NCBI GenBank assembly: GCA_028386065.3
Contig: JAKUCV010005714.1
Span: forward strand, 7,149 to 71,148
Reading direction: 5' to 3'
From: Turnera subulata
Lineage: Eukaryota; Streptophyta; Magnoliopsida; Malpighiales; Passifloraceae
DNA length: 64,000 nt
Made by a program: the position numbers and the translations under genes. Under the pieces are notes generated by a model that was not told the origin of the DNA, ran no database searches, and saw nothing but the letters and a program-made list of their open reading frames with translations. Position 1 is the first letter of the stretch. Each line of letters opens with the position of its first letter. Shown piece after piece: positions 1 through 11,800 of the stretch.

Positions 1-648
1 TGGTTGAACCAGGGCCGGTTTTGGCATCAATAATTATCAGAATTATTGATGAGACATGCTTAGGTGGAGGTGTTAGGTCTGATGGGTTAGTGGGAGACAA
101 TGGTGGTAATGATCATCACCATTGGTCCACCATGTTGGCCATTAGACTAAACTAATGTGGACAATGAGTGTGTGTGGTGAGTGTGGCTTGTGATCAGATC
201 ATTCACCTCATTCTCAGCCTCTTGACCACGTTTTGGCAGCCCCAAAACTCTCTGGAAAACACCTCTCTTCAGTTCTTCTTCTTTGTGAAAGAAGCAAGAG
301 CTTAAGCACTCAAAACACCCCAAACACACACTAGCTCCTACCTTTGTTGCTAGCACATCAAGTGGGAGTGCTCGAGGCTTGATTCGTGTGACGATTCGAA
401 GCCGATCATGGTTCGTGTGGATACCGTAGAGGAGTAGGTTTTCTTCTTGCTCTAACTGATTCGTTCCAGCCTTCGTCTTGGTCTAGATGATTCGTTCCAG
501 CAGTTGGGTGAAAGACCTCAACCGAACAAGGTATGAAATTTTGTTATACGGTTTATATGCTTCACATGTGTGTCTTGGCTAAGTTTCCTTTGCTTCCGCT
601 GCATCTTTTGCTTGTATATGATTGTCATATAGCCTAGGGAAACTTACA
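1..648 (+). mobile_element. LTR of family A retrotransposon, 3' part
   Basis: This is the downstream part of an LTR whose start lies outside the window. It shares ordered blocks with 8053-9395 (plus) and 62409-64000 (minus): a TGG-TTGAA-CCA start region, the phrase 'ttcgtgtggatacc', a 'cagttgggtgaaagacctcaac' tract, then 'ttccgctgc', ending at 'aaacttaca' near 648. Divergence from the other copies is clear, so this is an old or different subfamily copy. No coding sequence is visible in it. Positions 649-779 lie between this LTR and the next one and may be internal or flanking DNA. Confidence 0.6.
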
Positions 649-779
649 GATTCCTGAAGAGGAGCACGGGATGCTCCAAAGCTCGGCACGCACACCACAC
701 ATTTATCATTCAAATTTGGTTGTTCCTTTCTTGCGTTGTTTCGTCTTTAATCTTTAAAGGCTCATCAACGAGGGGCATT

Positions 780-2336
780 TGTGAACACCCAAATTTGACC
801 CACGAATTTTCTACTAGGATTAGATTTTAAAAATTTTTGAACCTGGAATTGATGAGATGATTCAATCTTAGGATTAAGACATATCATGAATTTAACTTAG
901 TATAAATGATGTGTTTTGGTAATTTAGACCTTCACGTATTTGAACTCTAGCGTTAATGAGATGATTTAATCTTAGAATAAAATATATAATAAGCTTTATT
1001 TAGGCTGGAATATATCACTTGGGCCTTTTAGCTATTCCTTAATCCAAGTATATCGAGATGATTTATTCCTGGGTTAAAAATAGGTTTAAGGGCCCAAGTT
1101 AATTCTCCAGAAATTGATTAGCCCATTAACACAATTCTTGCAGATTAATTTTAGCTCTGATTTTTATTGAAAATCAGAGTTAAATCATCATTTAAGTTGA
1201 ATTTGTGTTTTTGGTATGATTTTGTTTAAAATGGGTATCAATGTGTAATCAATCAGTCTTGGAATGATTTAGGGGAGTGGTGATAAAGTAATTGAGTGAT
1301 TCCAGGTTAGTTAGGGGCTAATTACGCGATAGGATCAAGTTAGAGCTGAATTAGGGGGACTGGGGGTCAAAAAAGAAAAGAACGAGTGACACGCAGGGTG
1401 ACCAGCAATCATCTCGCGATGACCGCCAGATGCTAGCAGTCATCCTCAGATGACCGCCGACACTGCCGGCGGTCATAGGTGCCCAGAACCTCCGATTTTG
1501 TTTCCAATTCGATCCTACGCGGTTTTGGACCAGATTTTAGGGCATAATCTTCACCACTAAGCAAGTCCATGCCTCTAGGCTTCCCAGAACACTATAAATG
1601 GGACTTCTCACACACATTTCAAGGGACATACAATTTTCCTCACATACACACCCACAAGCCAAAAGTGCTTGGAGAAACTCTACCTCTCCAAGTATAGAGA
1701 TACATTCTTAGGCAGAAACTTTGGAGAAATCACGTGGGAGGCATCAGCAGTAGTCCAGCAACGAGGAATCAAGAGAAGGACCAGCCATTGAGCTTTGAAG
1801 TGGCAAGAAGGTGGGTGTAGAACTCAACCCAATGCAAGGAGCTAGAGGAGGGCTACAAGAGGTAACACTTAACTCTTTTTGGTTGATTCTTGTTGATCAC
1901 ATGATGATGCTTTTAATGGTGTAAGTGGCCGCTTAGTGCCATGTTTAGAACTACGTGGCTTTGACCCCGGTCACTCGGGTACATAGGTAGTCTCGGTTTT
2001 ACAACGGGATGCAAGCCAAATCTTCCTCTTCTCCCCCACTCTTTTATTTTCCACCCTTGCACACCTACACAAGGCACATTTGTATACATCAATTGCACAA
2101 AGTCTCGACCCAACACGGATGGGTGCCTAACACCTTCCCATCTGTGACAAACCCTCGATCCTATGTCTTTGGTTCTCCATGACCATGTAGCCTAAAGGGG
2201 TCATCTAAAGGTTTTTCCCAAATTTTTCCCATAATAAACTTTGGGTAGCGACTCCATTGACATGAGATTGTCGCGAAGAGGAAGGTGTAAGGAAAAAGGT
2301 GAATAGGCCCAAGTGACTTTGGGTCGGGTATTCACA
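780..2336 (+). mobile_element. Solo LTR, Gypsy-type family B
   Basis: The block starts TGTGAACACCC and ends GGGTATTCACA, so it has the TG...CA ends with a TGTGAA/TTCACA terminal inverted repeat. A promoter-like 'cactataaat' lies near 1590. Further copies or parts are at 19269-20025, 21580-22933 plus 29249-29447, 38962-41400 and about 52110-53186 (all minus), and 57390-59069 (plus). No internal region adjoins either end, so it is a solo LTR. The five bases on each side (GCATT and ACTTG) do not match, so the target duplication has decayed or was lost. Gypsy/Ty3 membership is inferred from length and style, not from protein. Confidence 0.75.
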
Positions 2337-2842
2337 ACTTGGAAAAAAACTGGTGAATTAATCAGCATATGGGAAACTGTTGATTGATGGGGCAACTATG
2401 CTCTCGCTTTCTTGTTTTTATCTGAAAGAGTTCAACTTTAACAATTCGTACAGGGAAAAGTCTAGGAGATAAAGACGTTCATGCATGGCAGCAATTAGGA
2501 GGCTGAACAGGAAAAAAAAGGCGAAGTCGGCTAACTAGCTAGCTAGTGGTCGGCACATCTGTTGGCCTCGCAGAAAATATGTTGCAGTTTTGGTTAATTA
2601 CCATTGACAGTGTAAACAATTCTAGCTGTGTGTCTTCTAGAATGAATATTAATATATATATCTGTGTTTAATTAAACTTGTTTAAAAGGCACCCAACTAC
2701 CAGAAATGTTTTCTGCTAGGGTTTCTCTCTTTTCTCCTACCCGCCGCACCCCCTCCTTCCCTCTATCAAATCTAAAATCGCTGCCGGTTATTCCAAATTT
2801 CGTCCCTCAAACCCAACTATATATAACCTAGATCCGAATATA
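2337..2842. other. Intergenic stretch, nothing recognised
   Basis: About 500 bases between the solo LTR and the CACTA end. It is AT-rich with a pyrimidine-rich patch near 2700-2770. I see no convincing ORF, RNA gene or repeat in it. Confidence 0.5.
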
Positions 2843-3280
2843 CACTACAAGTAAAACCGTTTTGAGTGACAAGAATATATTGGACACAAAATTCTTGTCA
2901 CTGTAAATACACTTCTGTGATAAGAAAATTCTACTGGCATGAAAAATTAAACATTTGTGACACTTATAAATCAGTGTTGCAAAAAATACATTGCCGTCAG
3001 TTGTCACTTATATTACACTATAGAATCCATCCAATTGAGGCAGGAACCATATTGTTAGCTCCTGCAACCTCCCTACATCTTTGGAGCATTTGGTGATACT
3101 GAAATCCAATGGGATTTACTCCATTCCTACTCGACATGAGATAATTACTCTCTCTCAACCTAAAAAAATTAGAATATGCATATACGTTGTAATCCACCCA
3201 TGCTCTCCCATGTGGAATTCTGTCACGATATATTCTCTCCGTAACTCGTGATGAGCATACTCCCTGCATTCCAATTTAAT
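2843..3280 (+). mobile_element. CACTA (En/Spm-like) transposon end, partial
   Basis: The block opens with CACTACAAGTAAAACCG, very close to the classic plant CACTA terminus CACTACAAGAAAA. Subterminal motifs of the 'tgtcact/tttgtgacactt' type follow in both orientations at 2865-3010, as expected of subterminal transposase-binding repeats. I find no matching 3' end, so this is a fragment or deleted copy. The right limit is approximate. Short ORFs here do not resemble transposase. Confidence 0.5.
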
Positions 3281-3539
3281 TGATGTTAAGGAATCCTATC
3301 ACAAATTAAAAAATATAATTAGTAGTTTAGAATTTAGGATTATTTGACTATTTTATTCTTATTTCACTTTTAGCAAAAAAGACAAAATGGATGTAATATA
3401 GAAGATAAATATAGAAAAGAACTCAATTAATGAACACTGAAGATTGCAAAGCGACAATTTTTAAGAACAATTTTTTTTTCCCGTCAATTAATTCGGAATC
3501 GAGTAATAATTAATAATAATGTTTGCCAATTTACTCAAC

Positions 3540-4620
3540 GCTATATCTAGGCAATTGTGGAGGGATAGATTGCTTGCTAAGTGAGGACATATTTGCTTTG
3601 CTCATGGAGCCACATGGTTGCATAATCATATTCAATTTTCTACAGAAGCTCACTTGGCGCTTGGCAAACAGATGAGGACTTGCACCTTTCAGTTTTGGAA
3701 AGGGCAAGCAAAGATAATATGAAGCCAAGATTTTCATCCCACTTTTGGAACTTCCATCAAGGTCACTACTTCCACGGGTTTATACATATGTTGAAAATCG
3801 GGAGTAGCCCAAAAATTAGAGAGACAATACGCGAGGCCCAAGTGAGTTTCATACGCGCGATCAGGACACCACTCTGTAACCCAAAACCTCAAGGTAATAT
3901 AAAAGGACAAGCAAAGATAATATGAAGCCAAGATTTTCTTTCCACTTTTGGAACTTCCATCAAGGTCACTACTTCCACGGGTTTATAAGTGTTGAAAATC
4001 GGGAGTCGCCTAAAAACCAAGGAGACAATATGCAAGGCCCGAGTGAGTTCCATACGCATGATCAGGACACCACTCTGTAACCCAAAACCTTTGTTCCACA
4101 TGGGGGCAGCAACCACGGGAGCATCACCATGTCGCAACCCCTTCCGTCGGCTCCGTTACCACGTGTTAGATAATTAACATGAACAATCATAATAACCAGG
4201 AATCAAGAGACGATAATTTAATCCCCAATTCAAACATTAGCATAATACCCATTAGATCTTAGAACTAATTATCTCCCACTAATAACATCCCATCGTGGTT
4301 TGAGCAAATCCATGACGACAAATAGCGTGCATTAAAAAAACCCAAACCCCGCAAACAATTAGCGACGGATGTTCTCTTGAAACCTTTGTTCCACATGGGG
4401 GCAGCAACCACGGGAGCATCACACCATGTCGTAAACCATTCCGTCGGCTCCCCCCGAAAATCGGGGAGACAATACACGAGGCCCAAGTGAGTTCCATGCA
4501 CATGACCAGGACACCACTCTGTAATCCAAAACATCAAGGTATTGGGTATATGAGTCTACTTCACTTATATATGTTACTCATTGCCTCTTTCTTTCCGATG
4601 TGGGATACACCACTAACACT
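3540..4620. repeat. Non-coding repeat with a 203-bp tandem duplication
   Basis: Two adjacent copies with a period of about 203 bases (about 3702-3904 and 3905-4107) both run from 'gcaagcaaagataatatg' through 'ggaacttccatcaaggtcac' to 'ggacaccactctgtaaccc'. A third, partial copy lies at 4380-4545 and shares the 'ttccacatgggggcagcaac' block. The tail (4546-4620) carries a 'cttatatatgttactcatt' and 'gatgtgggatacacca' module that reappears in reverse near 30080-30170, so this is a dispersed repeat. It resembles a non-autonomous (TRIM-like) unit, but I see no clear terminal repeats. Short ORFs in it are shadows. Confidence 0.6.
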
Positions 4621-5165
4621 TATATTCCAAAAAAATATGATCATAAAATGGGTATAAAAAGAAAAAGGATAAACAATAATTTATTGCATTGTACTCGCAT
4701 CTCACACCCAACTCTCATCAAATTTATAGTACTTTCCATTATTAGAGGATGATCAGTGGTATACGATTATGTCTTGACATGCTGAAGAATTGCAATAAGA
4801 AGTGGACACATGGCATCCATCACCCTCAGGAAGTACTAAATTTAATAAAAATTTGATTGTTTAAGCTAAGTACCCAAATTCAAGAAAAATCAATAGAAGT
4901 ACCAAATTTAACAAGAAGGGTACAAAGACAAAAATTACCCTGAGTCCAAAACAACCCACCAGTTGGTGATATTAAAATATTTGAATTAGCATATAAATCT
5001 TTTGTGTGAGGAGCGATAGAGAGAGGATTAATAATCAGGGAAAAAGTAGGTAATTAAGAATCTAAATGTATGAAATTGGAAAAGGAATTCAATGACAGAA
5101 AACATTTACTACCAATGAAGAGCATACATAAGTCATTTGGCCTAATTTTTGTACATATGTTTGAT
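4621..5165. other. 3' flank of the ERF gene
   Basis: AT-rich sequence downstream of the minus-strand ERF gene, which should hold its 3' UTR and polyadenylation region. I could not identify a decisive polyadenylation signal or any other feature. Confidence 0.4.
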
Positions 5166-5852
5166 CTATATTCTTCGCGTGGACATTGGGGATGCATCAT
5201 CTGATTCCGATGAGAAAGAAGAGGAAGATGAAGGTTCTGGTGAATCACGTTTATGGGTCATTCTAATGGGGCTAGTGTCTTGAGTATCATCAGAGCCAAT
5301 CAAATGTGGGAAATTTAGTTTAGCTCTTGCTCGGCGCATCTCGAAAGCAGCTCTGTCATAAGCCAGGGCTGCTGCCTCAGGAGTGTTATATGTCCCCAGC
5401 CAAATTCTTGATCCCTTCTTCTTGGGATCCCTAATCTCCGCCGCGTATGCCCCCCACGGCCTCCTCCTCACTCCCTTGTACTTCCTTGCTTCCGCTGGGG
5501 AGTAAGGTGGAGTTGTCGTTGTGGTTTCAGGCTCATAGCTGATTGTACTGGGTTTTCTTTCAACTTCATCGGTTGAGATCCACTGGAAAGTATCACTAAT
5601 AGAGTCTTCTTGAAACTCCAAAAGGCCCATAGCCGAACAGATTAATGATTTAGAGACAAGAGATTGGCAAGCCCTGGAGTTTAGAATGTTACTCCAGTTC
5701 TTTGTTGAGGGCTGAGTGCTGCATAAGCTTGAAGAGCTCCCACAAGTAATTGTTGAGTTAATCTCTGGGAAGGGCTCATCTTCAAGAAGAAGCCGGCGAA
5801 TGGCCTCAAAATTAGGGCAGTCAGAGGGTGAGGTACTCTGATAGTACTGCAT
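5166..5852 (-). CDS. AP2/ERF transcription factor, ERF group IX-like
   Basis: An intact, intronless 228-residue protein and the only convincing cellular gene in the window. The single AP2/ERF DNA-binding domain spans residues ~125-185, from [10 protein letters not shown] to LNFPHLIG. It has the ERF-type signature AAEIRD (Ala137 and Asp142), which separates ERF from DREB proteins, and WLGTY at 151-155. Such proteins act in the nucleus and bind GCC-box promoters in ethylene, jasmonate and defence responses. The N-terminal F-x-A-I-R-x-L-L segment at residues 15-22, followed by acidic residues, resembles the group IX acidic motif. The C-terminus is Ser-rich and acidic (about 203-222). Odd point: residue 135, usually Lys in the WGK(F/Y)AAEIRD segment, is Ala. 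The start is the first ATG after a TATA box about 100 bases upstream, and the length is normal for group IX. Family call is strong; orthologue identity (ERF1/2/5/13 type) is not resolved. Confidence 0.93.
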   Translation of the reverse strand: MQYYQSTSPSDCPNFEAIRRLLLEDEPFPEINSTITCGSSSSLCSTQPSTKNWSNILNSRACQSLVSKSLICSAMGLLEFQEDSISDTFQWISTDEVERKPSTISYEPETTTTTPPYSPAEARKYKGVRRRPWGAYAAEIRDPKKKGSRIWLGTYNTPEAAALAYDRAAFEMRRARAKLNFPHLIGSDDTQDTSPIRMTHKRDSPEPSSSSSFSSESDDASPMSTRRI

Positions 5853-5940
5853 TTTTTCTATGGTGTAATGATAACAAGATCGAGATGTTGGAAGATGTGA
5901 AGTGTGCAGATTTTGACTGGCTAAGCTATGAAGATGGGGT

Positions 5941-5958
5941 TATGTATATATATTATAT
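5941..5958 (-). promoter_or_regulatory. TATA box of the ERF gene
   Basis: On the minus strand the sequence reads GTATATAATATATATAC about 90-105 bases before the ATG at 5852. This places transcription start roughly 60 bases before the ATG, a normal plant arrangement. Inferred from position and sequence only. Confidence 0.55.
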
Positions 5959-6540
5959 ACACTTCATGGGATGGACATTGAGGTCGTGATTTATAGCACA
6001 AAAAAATAATCATTGGCCCGTTCCCTGAACTTTCATGTTAATTGTTTATAAAATTGGATGAGCCACATGTTTTCGATGGGTTCTATGCCTTTTTTCTTAT
6101 TCTATTATCGATCATCTGTTCATCAAGCATCAGAGTGACACCTTCCAAGAATACGTACACCTGATGAATTGTTCTACATGTCTATTAGTGACAACCCAGT
6201 CATTTTTTAAAGGACAACGCAACGCACTCTAAATTAAAAAATATTCAATCATTGCTGTCAAAACAATGGAATCAACATAAATAAAACCAAGCTGATGTTA
6301 TGTATAGTCATATTTTAGTATTATATGATAATTCCAGGAAATTGCAGACCAATAGCATGCATGTGAAGCATCTGTAATAAAGAAATTACAATCTGTGTTA
6401 GCATAGTCACCGATGATGTCAGTGTTCTTTCTTCTAGCATGTGCCTTTTAGTTTTAGCTAATTGTGTCCAAATGAATGAGGGAATCGGTGTCCCCCTGGA
6501 TCTCATTTCTCTCTGTTTTTGTTTTTCCTGTTAGATTTGA
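5959..6540. other. Upstream region of the ERF gene
   Basis: Low-copy, AT-rich DNA between the ERF promoter and the duplicated segment. It would hold distal regulatory sites of the ERF gene. I see no clear GCC-box, repeat or ORF of note. Confidence 0.4.
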
Positions 6541-6840
6541 GCTCTTCTGGCTTCATGTCTGTTATGAGTGTGTGTAACATTGATGCTTAGAAAATGCCAC
6601 AATTCTTTCTGTACTAGCTAGTTTAGAAGTTGAAGGAAAAGGCAGTTTCACATTAAAGATGGAAAATAACGTAATTTAGGTTTTTTTTTATGTGCCAATT
6701 TTTTTGGTGGAGGCGAAAAATATTTTCGTAATTCTATGGGTTTTTAATATGGTGATCAAGGAAGAAATCTAATGCATAATTATTGGACGCAAAATACAAG
6801 AAATGAAAGAAAAAGAGTTGGTCTTTGATAGAGTGAGAAA
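6541..6840. repeat. Segmental duplication copy 1, left part
   Basis: Runs from 'gctcttctggcttcatgtc' to 'tagagtgagaaa' and matches 20026-20416 closely. That copy has an extra stretch of about 75 bases after 'tagctagtttag'. The match continues on the far side of the inserted Copia element at 18463, which shows this is one segment split by the insertion. Confidence 0.85.
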
Positions 6841-7160
6841 TGAAGGAATTTATGTACATATACATAGCATAGATAAGAACACTTATCTGTAAGAGTGAAG
6901 CGGAAGCGTTGTCAGGATCAGGAGCCACGGCTTGGAATACTGGTCGGTGGAGATCGTCACAGTATGTCGGATCGGCCTCCTAGTTTCCACGGTCTAAACC
7001 CTAGAATGCAGTGTGTGCAGGTTATTTAAGTGTTTACCCAACATATGTGTACAATACACCGTGCATCAGCCTCCCTTGTGGTGGCTTATATAATGCACTA
7101 GTTGGGCCCAGTTGGGCTTAAGTGAGCACCCCTTATGGGTGGACTCACTATTTTCCAACA
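6841..7160 (-). repeat. Left (3') LTR of the 11.6-kb Copia element
   Basis: 320 bases with TG...CA ends, matching 18150-18462 block for block ('ggatcggcctcctagtttcc', 'cctcccttgtggtggc', 'gagcaccccttatgggtgg'). Small indels and several substitutions separate the pair, so insertion is not recent. Confidence 0.9.
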
Positions 7161-7173
7161 TCTCCCACTCACA
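7161..7173 (-). promoter_or_regulatory. Polypurine tract of the 11.6-kb Copia element
   Basis: Directly inside the left LTR. The minus strand reads GTGAGTGGGAGA, a purine-rich tract adjoining the 3' LTR as expected for plus-strand priming. Confidence 0.55.
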
Positions 7174-8052
7174 CATAATGTGAGTGCTCATAAACATAAT
7201 CATAAGAAACAAATTCTCATTAGAAACTGCAAACATCCATATAGGAAAGTAGAACCGTGCGACCAGCATACAGTGAGAGCTAAATGCTATACATCTGATA
7301 GGAATATATAGCCTCTCATCCAGAAGAAACCTCAAGTAGATCAAAAAGTATGCAAGTACCCTAGATCATAAATCACATTAGAAATCTACCGATCTTTTAA
7401 AGATACATTGTATTCACAATTATAACCGTATGTCATAATTGGTGCACCGATGAATACAAACTAATGTGATTTCGGTCAATGATCTTCCTCTTCTCACGAT
7501 TCCCTTAACTCAACTTAACTTGCTTTTCTAGACATGTCCCGCCAGACCGAATCAGTGTCCATGGTCCTTTGGCAACACACTAAGATAGCAAACATTAAGC
7601 TAAATCTCAAGTATCTGATCGGAGTCCTGAGGGTACACAATCGAGCCACCATAAAGGCTCTGGGTCTCACACAACAGTAAGCGGAGATTGAACTTATGTA
7701 AACCCGTTTGGTCGGCAAAACGCACACATGGTATAAAACATGTGCTACAGCATTTTCTCCTTTCCCGTGGAGTGTATGTCTTTCCCATAAGAAATGCTGT
7801 ACAGATGATATTTAGACACCATATGTGTCGAAATTTGAGTTCCTCGATCTATACTGTTAGTGTAATATGCTCAAAAGCCAATCATTGGATGATTGTATAT
7901 AGTCATGTAAATACATTAAGGTTATTCCAATAAATATGTTTATGAGATAAATGCTTGCACATATTTATAACCCTAGAATATTTTATATTCTTAAATGTCC
8001 CTAGTCGATTATTATTATGGATGGGTTGTAATAATAAATTAAGACTAGCGTA
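7174..8052 (-). other. 3' untranslated part of the 11.6-kb Copia element
   Basis: AT-rich non-coding sequence between the 3' LTR and the inserted family A LTR. It has no readable frame related to retroelement proteins on either strand. Short ORFs here are treated as chance. Confidence 0.4.
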
Positions 8053-9395
8053 TGTTGAGAATTATATGAGATATGAATTCTACATACAGGTACAAGTTAG
8101 AGAACCTGTAGACTGGACCGACCCAACATAAGAACACTACATGGAACGTTATATGATTGTTATTAGTGGTTCTTATATGTATTGTTCTTAGACCTGAGAT
8201 CATCGTATTTCCCAACATGTGAGTCATATACTTTGATATTACTCTTGGCTATTCGTAACTGAGTAGACCTTAGTGTAATCATTGGGTATATGATATAATG
8301 TGTAGTGGGTTTTGTATGATCAAGATGGAATTCGTCCAACCCATATAACGGGTATATTATCAGTTGGGCCTCTTGATAGAGTTGAACTGTAAATGCATGT
8401 CCATGCTCGGATTATGTGATATGGTGATATCACTAGTATCCGTTTTACACAGTTAACCCGGGAATCAAAAAACTTAGATTAAACTCATACGAGATTGACG
8501 TATTCCATGTCTCGTGTTTAATCTTGATAATGGGACGAAAGGACGATGACATGTTTCCGAGGCATAATGAATCAGTACTAATCTTGTCGTTTGGGTAGCA
8601 ATGATGTGTTGCTAGACACCACTCATTGTTTATAATTGTAAAATGAGATTTTACAATTATTGCCAAACATTACAAGTGCCTACAGGGTCACACACTTAGA
8701 ACAGTTGATTCGAGCTGGTGGTTGAACCACGGTTGGACCGTGGTTCGACCAGTTGGTTGGACCAGGGTATTGAGCTCGTGGTTAGACCATGGTTGAACCA
8801 TGGTTGGAACAGGTCTTTTTGGGCTGATTTGGCTCACTAATTATCAGAATTATTGAACCAGAATTAGTGCCATATGATGTGTAATCCTATATATGATGAT
8901 ATATATAATTAATGCTTAGTGGAGCATTAAGTCAAAGTGGAAACGTAATCATGAAGGATAAGACATGATTATGTTGGCTAATGACTGAATAAACTATGCA
9001 TTTCAAGTGTGTGTAAATAGGGTGAAGGTTTGATCAAATTTTCAGACCAAGCAAGGTTTTTCACACTCTTCACACTTGAGAAAAACACATCAAACTCTTT
9101 CTAGTCTCTAGCTCTCGAAAATTCTGCAGCTAACACCGCGGTTCGGGAGTGCTCGGGTTAGTGATTGTGAGACGGTTGCTAGCAGTAATCAAAGGTTCGT
9201 GTGGATACCATAGAGGAGCCGGATTTCTTGTCGGGTTCTTGCTGATTCTACACTACAGTTGGGTGAAAGACCTCAACCAAGCAAGGTACAAAAAATTGTT
9301 ATTCGGTTTGGTTAGCTTCACTTGGATCCTTCATGAGTACGGGGTCTTTCCGCTGCGTGTTTTGATTATCAAGTTTGCATGCCCGGTTACTTACA
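8053..9395 (+). mobile_element. Family A LTR, nearly complete, nested in Copia
   Basis: Begins TGTTGAGAATTATATG and ends near GGTTACTTACA. It matches the reversed copy at 62409-64000 through most of its length, including 'aacatgtc...gaggcat', 'ggttgaacca' repeats and the 'agttgggtgaaagacctcaac' tract. It contains perfect mini-hairpins with 5-base loops at 8726-8744 and 8786-8804. Exact borders are uncertain because flanking 5-mers do not match. It is either a solo LTR inserted into the Copia element or part of a decayed nested element. Confidence 0.65.
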
Positions 9396-9429
9396 TAAAC
9401 ATCAACTTGAACTCACATCTGGCCAACTA

Positions 9430-11800
9430 AGTAGACTCGGTGAACATATTCCACCGTAAAAATGACCTTCTGTCATTATACAGTCGACAATCATAATTTT
9501 AAGCCACAAGCTCTCAAATTATCTGTTTGATAATTTTGTTTAAAATCTGTCTCATCTCCACTTATTACAAAGATAAGGAGGTGGTTTCCCGTGTGAGAGG
9601 GCTAACCTCGTATCTACTCGACATACTCTTAAACAAAAAGAAGAATGTTCATAACATCCATCCACATGTATATAGGCAAATCAACTTATTGACAGCCAGA
9701 ACATTAAACACAGATTGTGAACTTTGAAAAAATAATAAACATAAAGTGAAGTACTTAAGCCTACAAAATTTTAATACCTAATGTGTTATCTGATCACTTA
9801 TATCTTATAGACAGATACATCACATTCACAACCTTGCATACAACAATGCCTTTGCATAGTTGTATTTGATGTCTACTTATTTGGTAAAACTAACCTATTC
9901 CTGGCAATGGAAATTGCAACCTCACTGTTATAGTTGACTAACACTAGATCAGTGTCCTATGCATTATCCATTATATAATCCAAGAAATTGTTCAACCAAA
10001 TAACTTTTGCACTACTGAAGTGAAAGTCACACATTTAGTATCAATCGCAAACGAGAATACACATGATCATTTCTTACTACTTTATGATATGACGCCATTA
10101 TTTAATAAGAGCATATATCTAGATGTAGACTTTTCTACCATCTAAATCTTTTCCATGATCAAGGCTTATGTATTCAACCAAGAAGGACCTTTTCCTACTT
10201 GGTGACAAAGATGTAATCAGCAGACTTCTTTAGACATCCCTTGATCCTTTGTAACTGCTTGTAATGTGCTAGGTCTAGGTCGGATTGACATCTTTCTGTT
10301 AAGCCATTTGCTTAAACAATATCTAGTCTATCATACACCATAGTGTACAATAAACTTCCGATTGCGCTCCGTTATGGAACTTGGCTTATTCATCACTCTC
10401 ATCAGGAGTCTTAGGACACACGTTTTCTCAAAGTATGGCATTTACTGATAGGAGTTTAGATATGGTTTTGATGCATATTGTATTATTCCAAATCTTTGTT
10501 AGTGTAATTCTCTTACGAGAAATACAATAATCTCTTGAAACAATATCTTGAAATCTTAATTTCAAGATTATATGCAATCTTTATCTATATCATCTATCTC
10601 CATATCATTTCTAGCTATAAGTATGCCATATACATACTATATGTAAATTACAAACTTACTTGGTACATGCCTTCAGGATTAGAAGACCAATATAGACTTC
10701 AAAGTCTACAAACCATATGTTTGTGGTCCTCTTTAATAAAACACAATCTGTTTCATTCAATCTCCAAGGTATTATTACATCCGTTTGACATAATCCAATG
10801 TTCAAGTTTGAAGTAATAGCTAGAAACATCCATACATAGGTAAAACTCACAGAAACCGAGATTGACTCTTGTAATCTATCTCTTTCTGTAGTGTACCTTT
10901 TACCTATTACTTGAGCCTTAAACTTCTCTACTATGCCACCAGCCTTAAGCTTGCTTTTGAGAACACATTTGTTCCAATGGCATTGTGTCCTTCAATGAGA
11001 TCAACCAGTTCTTAAACTTTATTGACTCTCATTGACTCCAACTTTTCTTCAAGTGCCTTTGTCCATTTTTCTAGAAGGATTTGAGGCAACCTCTTGTAGG
11101 CTCATTTTGTAGGAATACCATAAATGACCCACTATCTTTGATGTCAAATCATCAACGACAATCTTTTATGAGAATCACACTAAATTGTGATTCAGGTATG
11201 TTGTTCCCATTTGGATCAACATGGCTCCCACTTAGATTAAAATGCTAATCTCGCTCCCACTTAGAACAAGATCTATCTTTATCGCTCCCACTTGGAACAA
11301 CAAGATTATTTTTATTCGGACTTGATGATGAGGAAGCTTATTGATGAGAAACTAATTCATCATCAGTCAAAAAATCCTCCCACTTGAATAAAGTAATCCT
11401 TGCACGTCTTAACCCTCCTCCTCAAATAAAGATAGGCCTTAACCTACCTCACGCTTCTTAGGAAACTCATTCACAAAGAATGTAACATCTATTGGTTTAA
11501 ACTCAGTTACACTCCCACTGTTCTGTTGACTTATAAACATATAACCTTTGAGGTTAGTAAGTATCTCATAAGACACTTGTCTTCCTCTGAAGGCACATCT
11601 TGCCAGGTAGAGAGGAATAATGTTTATAAGTAGCATAACTCCCAAGGTTACTAAAACACATGGTGGGAAGCATTCTACTCCACAACATATGTAGAGCAGT
11701 TGTAACTGACAATGTAGGCATACTGTTAAGTAGATAGGTAGCAACCAAACATTACCCATGTGGCAATAAAGTTTGTGCCCTCATTTACTTAACCATTATA
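9430..11800 (-). pseudogene. Decayed Copia pol (integrase, RT end, RNase H)
   Basis: Minus-strand reading with many stops and frameshifts. 11440-11760 is the integrase C-terminal region: segments like 'MVATYLLNSMPTLSV' and 'GSYATYKHYSSLPGKM' match the usual TYLLNRMPSKSV and ...HYSSLPGKM style of Copia integrases. 10290-10400 reads GSLLYTMVYDRLDI, the degenerate form of the Copia motif GSLMYAMLCTRPDI at the end of the reverse transcriptase. 9840-10030 is the RNase H region. Order on the minus strand (integrase, RT, RNase H) is that of Copia. No intact catalytic core can be read, so this copy cannot make a working polyprotein. Confidence 0.65.

Noticed and set aside
2201..4537. Several 60-90 codon ORFs
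   Set aside because: They fall in LTR, CACTA and tandem-repeat DNA and have no domain.
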